Shown piece by piece: positions 62,285 to 64,000 of a stretch of 64,000 nt of DNA. Each line of letters begins with the position of its first letter. Position 1 is the first letter of the stretch. Both the position numbers and the translations under genes were made by a program. Origin of the DNA: Lachnospiraceae bacterium NK4A144 (GTDB lineage: Bacteria; Bacillota; Clostridia; Lachnospirales; Lachnospiraceae); NCBI GenBank assembly GCA_000424365.1, contig AUJT01000006.1:89944-153943 (forward strand). The letters run 5' to 3'. The notes under the pieces are model-generated. The model searched no databases. It saw nothing but the letters and a program-made list of their open reading frames with translations, and was not told the origin of the DNA.

Positions 62285-62765
62285 TTTAGATGCTCAACGA
62301 GATAAAATAAAGAGATATGCAGAATATGAAGAAATGGATGTTGTAGGGGAATATTCAGATGAAGGTCATTCGGGAAAAAATATAACGGATAAATTCTACG
62401 ATAGAAAATATCAGGATATGGCTGACAGACAGGATCAGCTTTATGAACAAATCGGTGAATACGAAGAAAAAATAGAATCTGTCACAAAAAGGATTGAAAA
62501 CATTAGGCAGGATAAAATTTCCGGTGAAGCTATTTATAAGATTCTGATTCAGTTTGATAAACTTTATGATAATTTCTCTGACATCGAGAAGAAAAAGTTT
62601 ATGCAGTCGTTTGTAGATGAGGTTCAGATCTACAAAGAGAAGAATGATAGAGGGCGATTTCTAAAGAGCATAAGTTTCAAATTTCCTGTATACTATAAGG
62701 GTAAAGAAATAAGGACGATTGAACTGGAAGATGGTGTCGGCATTTATAGAAACAGGAGAAGATGA
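62285..62765 (+). pseudogene. Large serine recombinase, 3' fragment with internal deletion
   Basis: Resumes the frame as LDAQRDKIKRYAEYEEMDVV, EYSDEGHSGKNI, then jumps to the C-terminal coiled-coil part (DRQDQLYEQIGEYEEKIESV; FMQSFVDEVQIY). About 300 residues of catalytic core, recombinase domain and zinc ribbon are missing between SGKNI and TDKFYD. With the IS insertion as well, the gene is doubly broken. Its stop overlaps the leader of the hydrolase gene. Confidence 0.85.
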
Positions 62766-62767
62766 AG

Positions 62768-63742
62768 ATGTGTACAGCAGCAACTTATTATGCAAAGGAT
62801 CATTATTTCGGACGCAATCTGGATCTGGAATTTTCTTATCACGAAGAGATCACTATTGTGCCAAGAAACTATCCCTTTATCTTTCGCAAATGCGAGGGCA
62901 TCAATCATCATTATGCAATGATCGGAACAGCGTTTGTTGTGGAGGGGTATCCGCTCTTCTATGATGCCGTAAATGAGAAAGGCCTTGGAATTGCTGGATT
63001 AAATTTTCCCGGGAACGCTGCTTATAAGGCAGAAGTTCTAGATGCGGACAATGTAGCACCATTTGAATTCATACCATGGATCCTCAGTCGCTGTGCCGAT
63101 GTCGATGAGGCAAAGACACTTATTTCCCGGATGAATCCGGTAAATATAAGTTTTAGCCCGGAGCTTCCGTTAACGCCGTTGCATTGGATGATTGCGGATA
63201 AAAAAAGAACGATTGTAGTTGAACCTTTAAAAGATGGCATCAGAGTATACGATGATCCGGTGGGGGTCATGACCAACAATCCAACCTTTGATCAGCAGAT
63301 GTTTCATCTCAGCAATTATATGCATTTGTCAAATAAACCTGTGACAAATACTTTCGCCAAGGGTCTGGAGATTACGGAATACAGCCGTGGAATGGGCGCG
63401 ATGGGAATGCCCGGTGATCTTTCCTCTGCATCAAGGTTTGTGAAGGCGGCGTTTACCTGCATGAATTCAGTTTCCGGCAATTCGGAGGAGGAAAGTGTAA
63501 GCCAGTTTTTCCACATTTTGGGGTCCGTAGAGCAACAAAGAGGCTGTGTTTGTCTTGGCGAAGGAAAATATGAGATAACCGTATATTCTTCCTGCTGTAA
63601 CATGGATCGGGGAATTTACTATTACAGAACATATGAGAATTCTCAGATTACAGCCGTAGATATGCACAAAGAGGCAATAGACGGAGAAGCATTGATTCGG
63701 TATCCGATGATCAAAGAACAGCAGATACGATATCAAAACTGA
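62768..63742 (+). CDS. Choloylglycine hydrolase family protein (bile salt hydrolase / penicillin V acylase)
   Basis: 324 residues from ATG 62768, chosen because removal of Met exposes the nucleophile Cys2 (MCTAATYY), which Ntn hydrolases require, and AGGAGA lies eight bases upstream; ATG 62762 is too close and would bury the Cys. Other catalytic residues fit: Arg16 and Asp19 in GRNLD, Asn79 in AGLNFPG, Asn in MTNNPTF, Arg in ASRFVKA. The LNFPGNA motif is common in bile salt hydrolases of gut Clostridia. It sits as cargo between the dead recombinase and the right rlmD fragment. Confidence 0.88.
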   Translation: MCTAATYYAKDHYFGRNLDLEFSYHEEITIVPRNYPFIFRKCEGINHHYAMIGTAFVVEGYPLFYDAVNEKGLGIAGLNFPGNAAYKAEVLDADNVAPFEFIPWILSRCADVDEAKTLISRMNPVNISFSPELPLTPLHWMIADKKRTIVVEPLKDGIRVYDDPVGVMTNNPTFDQQMFHLSNYMHLSNKPVTNTFAKGLEITEYSRGMGAMGMPGDLSSASRFVKAAFTCMNSVSGNSEEESVSQFFHILGSVEQQRGCVCLGEGKYEITVYSSCCNMDRGIYYYRTYENSQITAVDMHKEAIDGEALIRYPMIKEQQIRYQN

Positions 63743-63825
63743 AATCAAGATATATTTCAGTTTATAGATTTGTTCGGTATAACGAATTTTATCATAATTA
63801 ATTCAGCTTTACCATTGACATTCAT

Positions 63826-63855
63826 AGCAACGTCTCCAGGCATTGTGAGACAGTG
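63826..63855 (+). repeat. Third rlmD-tail fragment (right island edge)
   Basis: CATTGTGAGACAGTG at 63841 matches 53100 and 54803. The frame reads NVSRHCETV, like GVSGHCETV at copy 2. The match ends where MITE copy 4 begins. The remaining gap after the hydrolase gene shows nothing else. Confidence 0.75.
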
Positions 63856-64000
63856 TTACTGTTCACTCGCTTCCAGCTCGCTCACGTAACGGATTTTGCC
63901 AATTAAATCGCTTCCGGCGATGGGCAAAATCCAATGGCTTTTCATCTTTCTTGGTCGCAACCTCCGCAGCGTAGTGCTCCGGTTGCGTCTGAACAGTAAC
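63855..64000 (-). mobile_element. 146-bp MITE-like element, copy 4 (inverted)
   Basis: Full-length copy on the minus strand, ending exactly at the window edge. Its ends are perfect 11-bp inverted repeats (GTTACTGTTCA / TGAACAGTAAC). The central stem is GCAACC/GGTTGC instead of GTAAAC/GTTTAC, so both arms changed together. The left flank octamer is GAGACAGT; the right flank is outside the window. Confidence 0.92.

Overview
The window reads as chromosomal DNA of an anaerobic, low-to-mid-GC Gram-positive gut bacterium of class Clostridia, most likely family Lachnospiraceae. This is inferred from the gene content: a Firmicutes-type Tad/Flp pilus locus with a DUF5702 protein, a DUF6382-FHA protein, a reverse rubrerythrin, VanW, PEGA, NlpC/P60 and DUF1934 proteins, acetate kinase, and a choloylglycine hydrolase. 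No rRNA, tRNA or CRISPR array was seen.

Layout. 1-8.9 kb: 3' part of a Tad pilus operon (tadZ end, tadA, tadB, tadC, Flp1-like pilin, DUF5702, two TadE-like proteins, prepilin peptidase, FHA protein). 9-17 kb: rhomboid protease, flavodoxin/SCP2 protein, HIT protein and murG (minus strand), then an SAH-metabolism pair (MTA/SAH deaminase and ahcY) around a secreted Ala/Gln-rich 29-residue-repeat protein, then reverse rubrerythrin. 17.5-24.5 kb: HK/RR pair, NYN-LOTUS protein, RluA-type pseudouridine synthase, ackA, cca. 24.7-35.5 kb: PEGA lipoprotein, DHH phosphoesterase, ispE-gntR-DUF1934, trigger-factor-like lipoprotein, asnS, PcsB-like NlpC/P60 hydrolase, DUF4910 peptidase. 35.8-53.1 kb: glycogen debranching enzyme, nth, VanW protein, AIRS-like protein, Lrp/aminotransferase pair, a second HK/RR pair (convergent), mutS2, a catalytically dead-looking HtrA relative, yhaM-like exonuclease, rlmD.

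53.1 kb to the end is an accessory island built on the 3' end of rlmD. Fragments of the rlmD tail recur at 53100, 54803 and 63841. Between them lie a Fic gene flanked by two identical-geometry operator palindromes, a PIN-domain remnant, three 30-bp tandem scars resembling RlmD C-termini, a small serine recombinase, AT-rich unknown and zinc-ribbon genes, a covarying structured repeat in two copies, a tightly promoted HTH/putative BECR-toxin pair, and a large serine recombinase gene broken by both an internal deletion and a 1,894-bp IS200/IS605-type insertion (tnpA + tnpB). A bile-salt-hydrolase-type gene follows it. The empty IS target site can be reconstructed exactly from the flanks.

The most novel item is a 146-bp MITE-like element present in four full copies (7304, 39543, 50521, 63855). 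Two copies have perfect 8-bp target duplications and one a degenerate candidate. The element folds strongly and has a central stem with compensatory changes. Three copies sit 33-47 bp upstream of a start codon in the same orientation. One copy supplies the stop codon and last residues of a tadE-like gene, and another interrupts the right-hand rlmD fragment.
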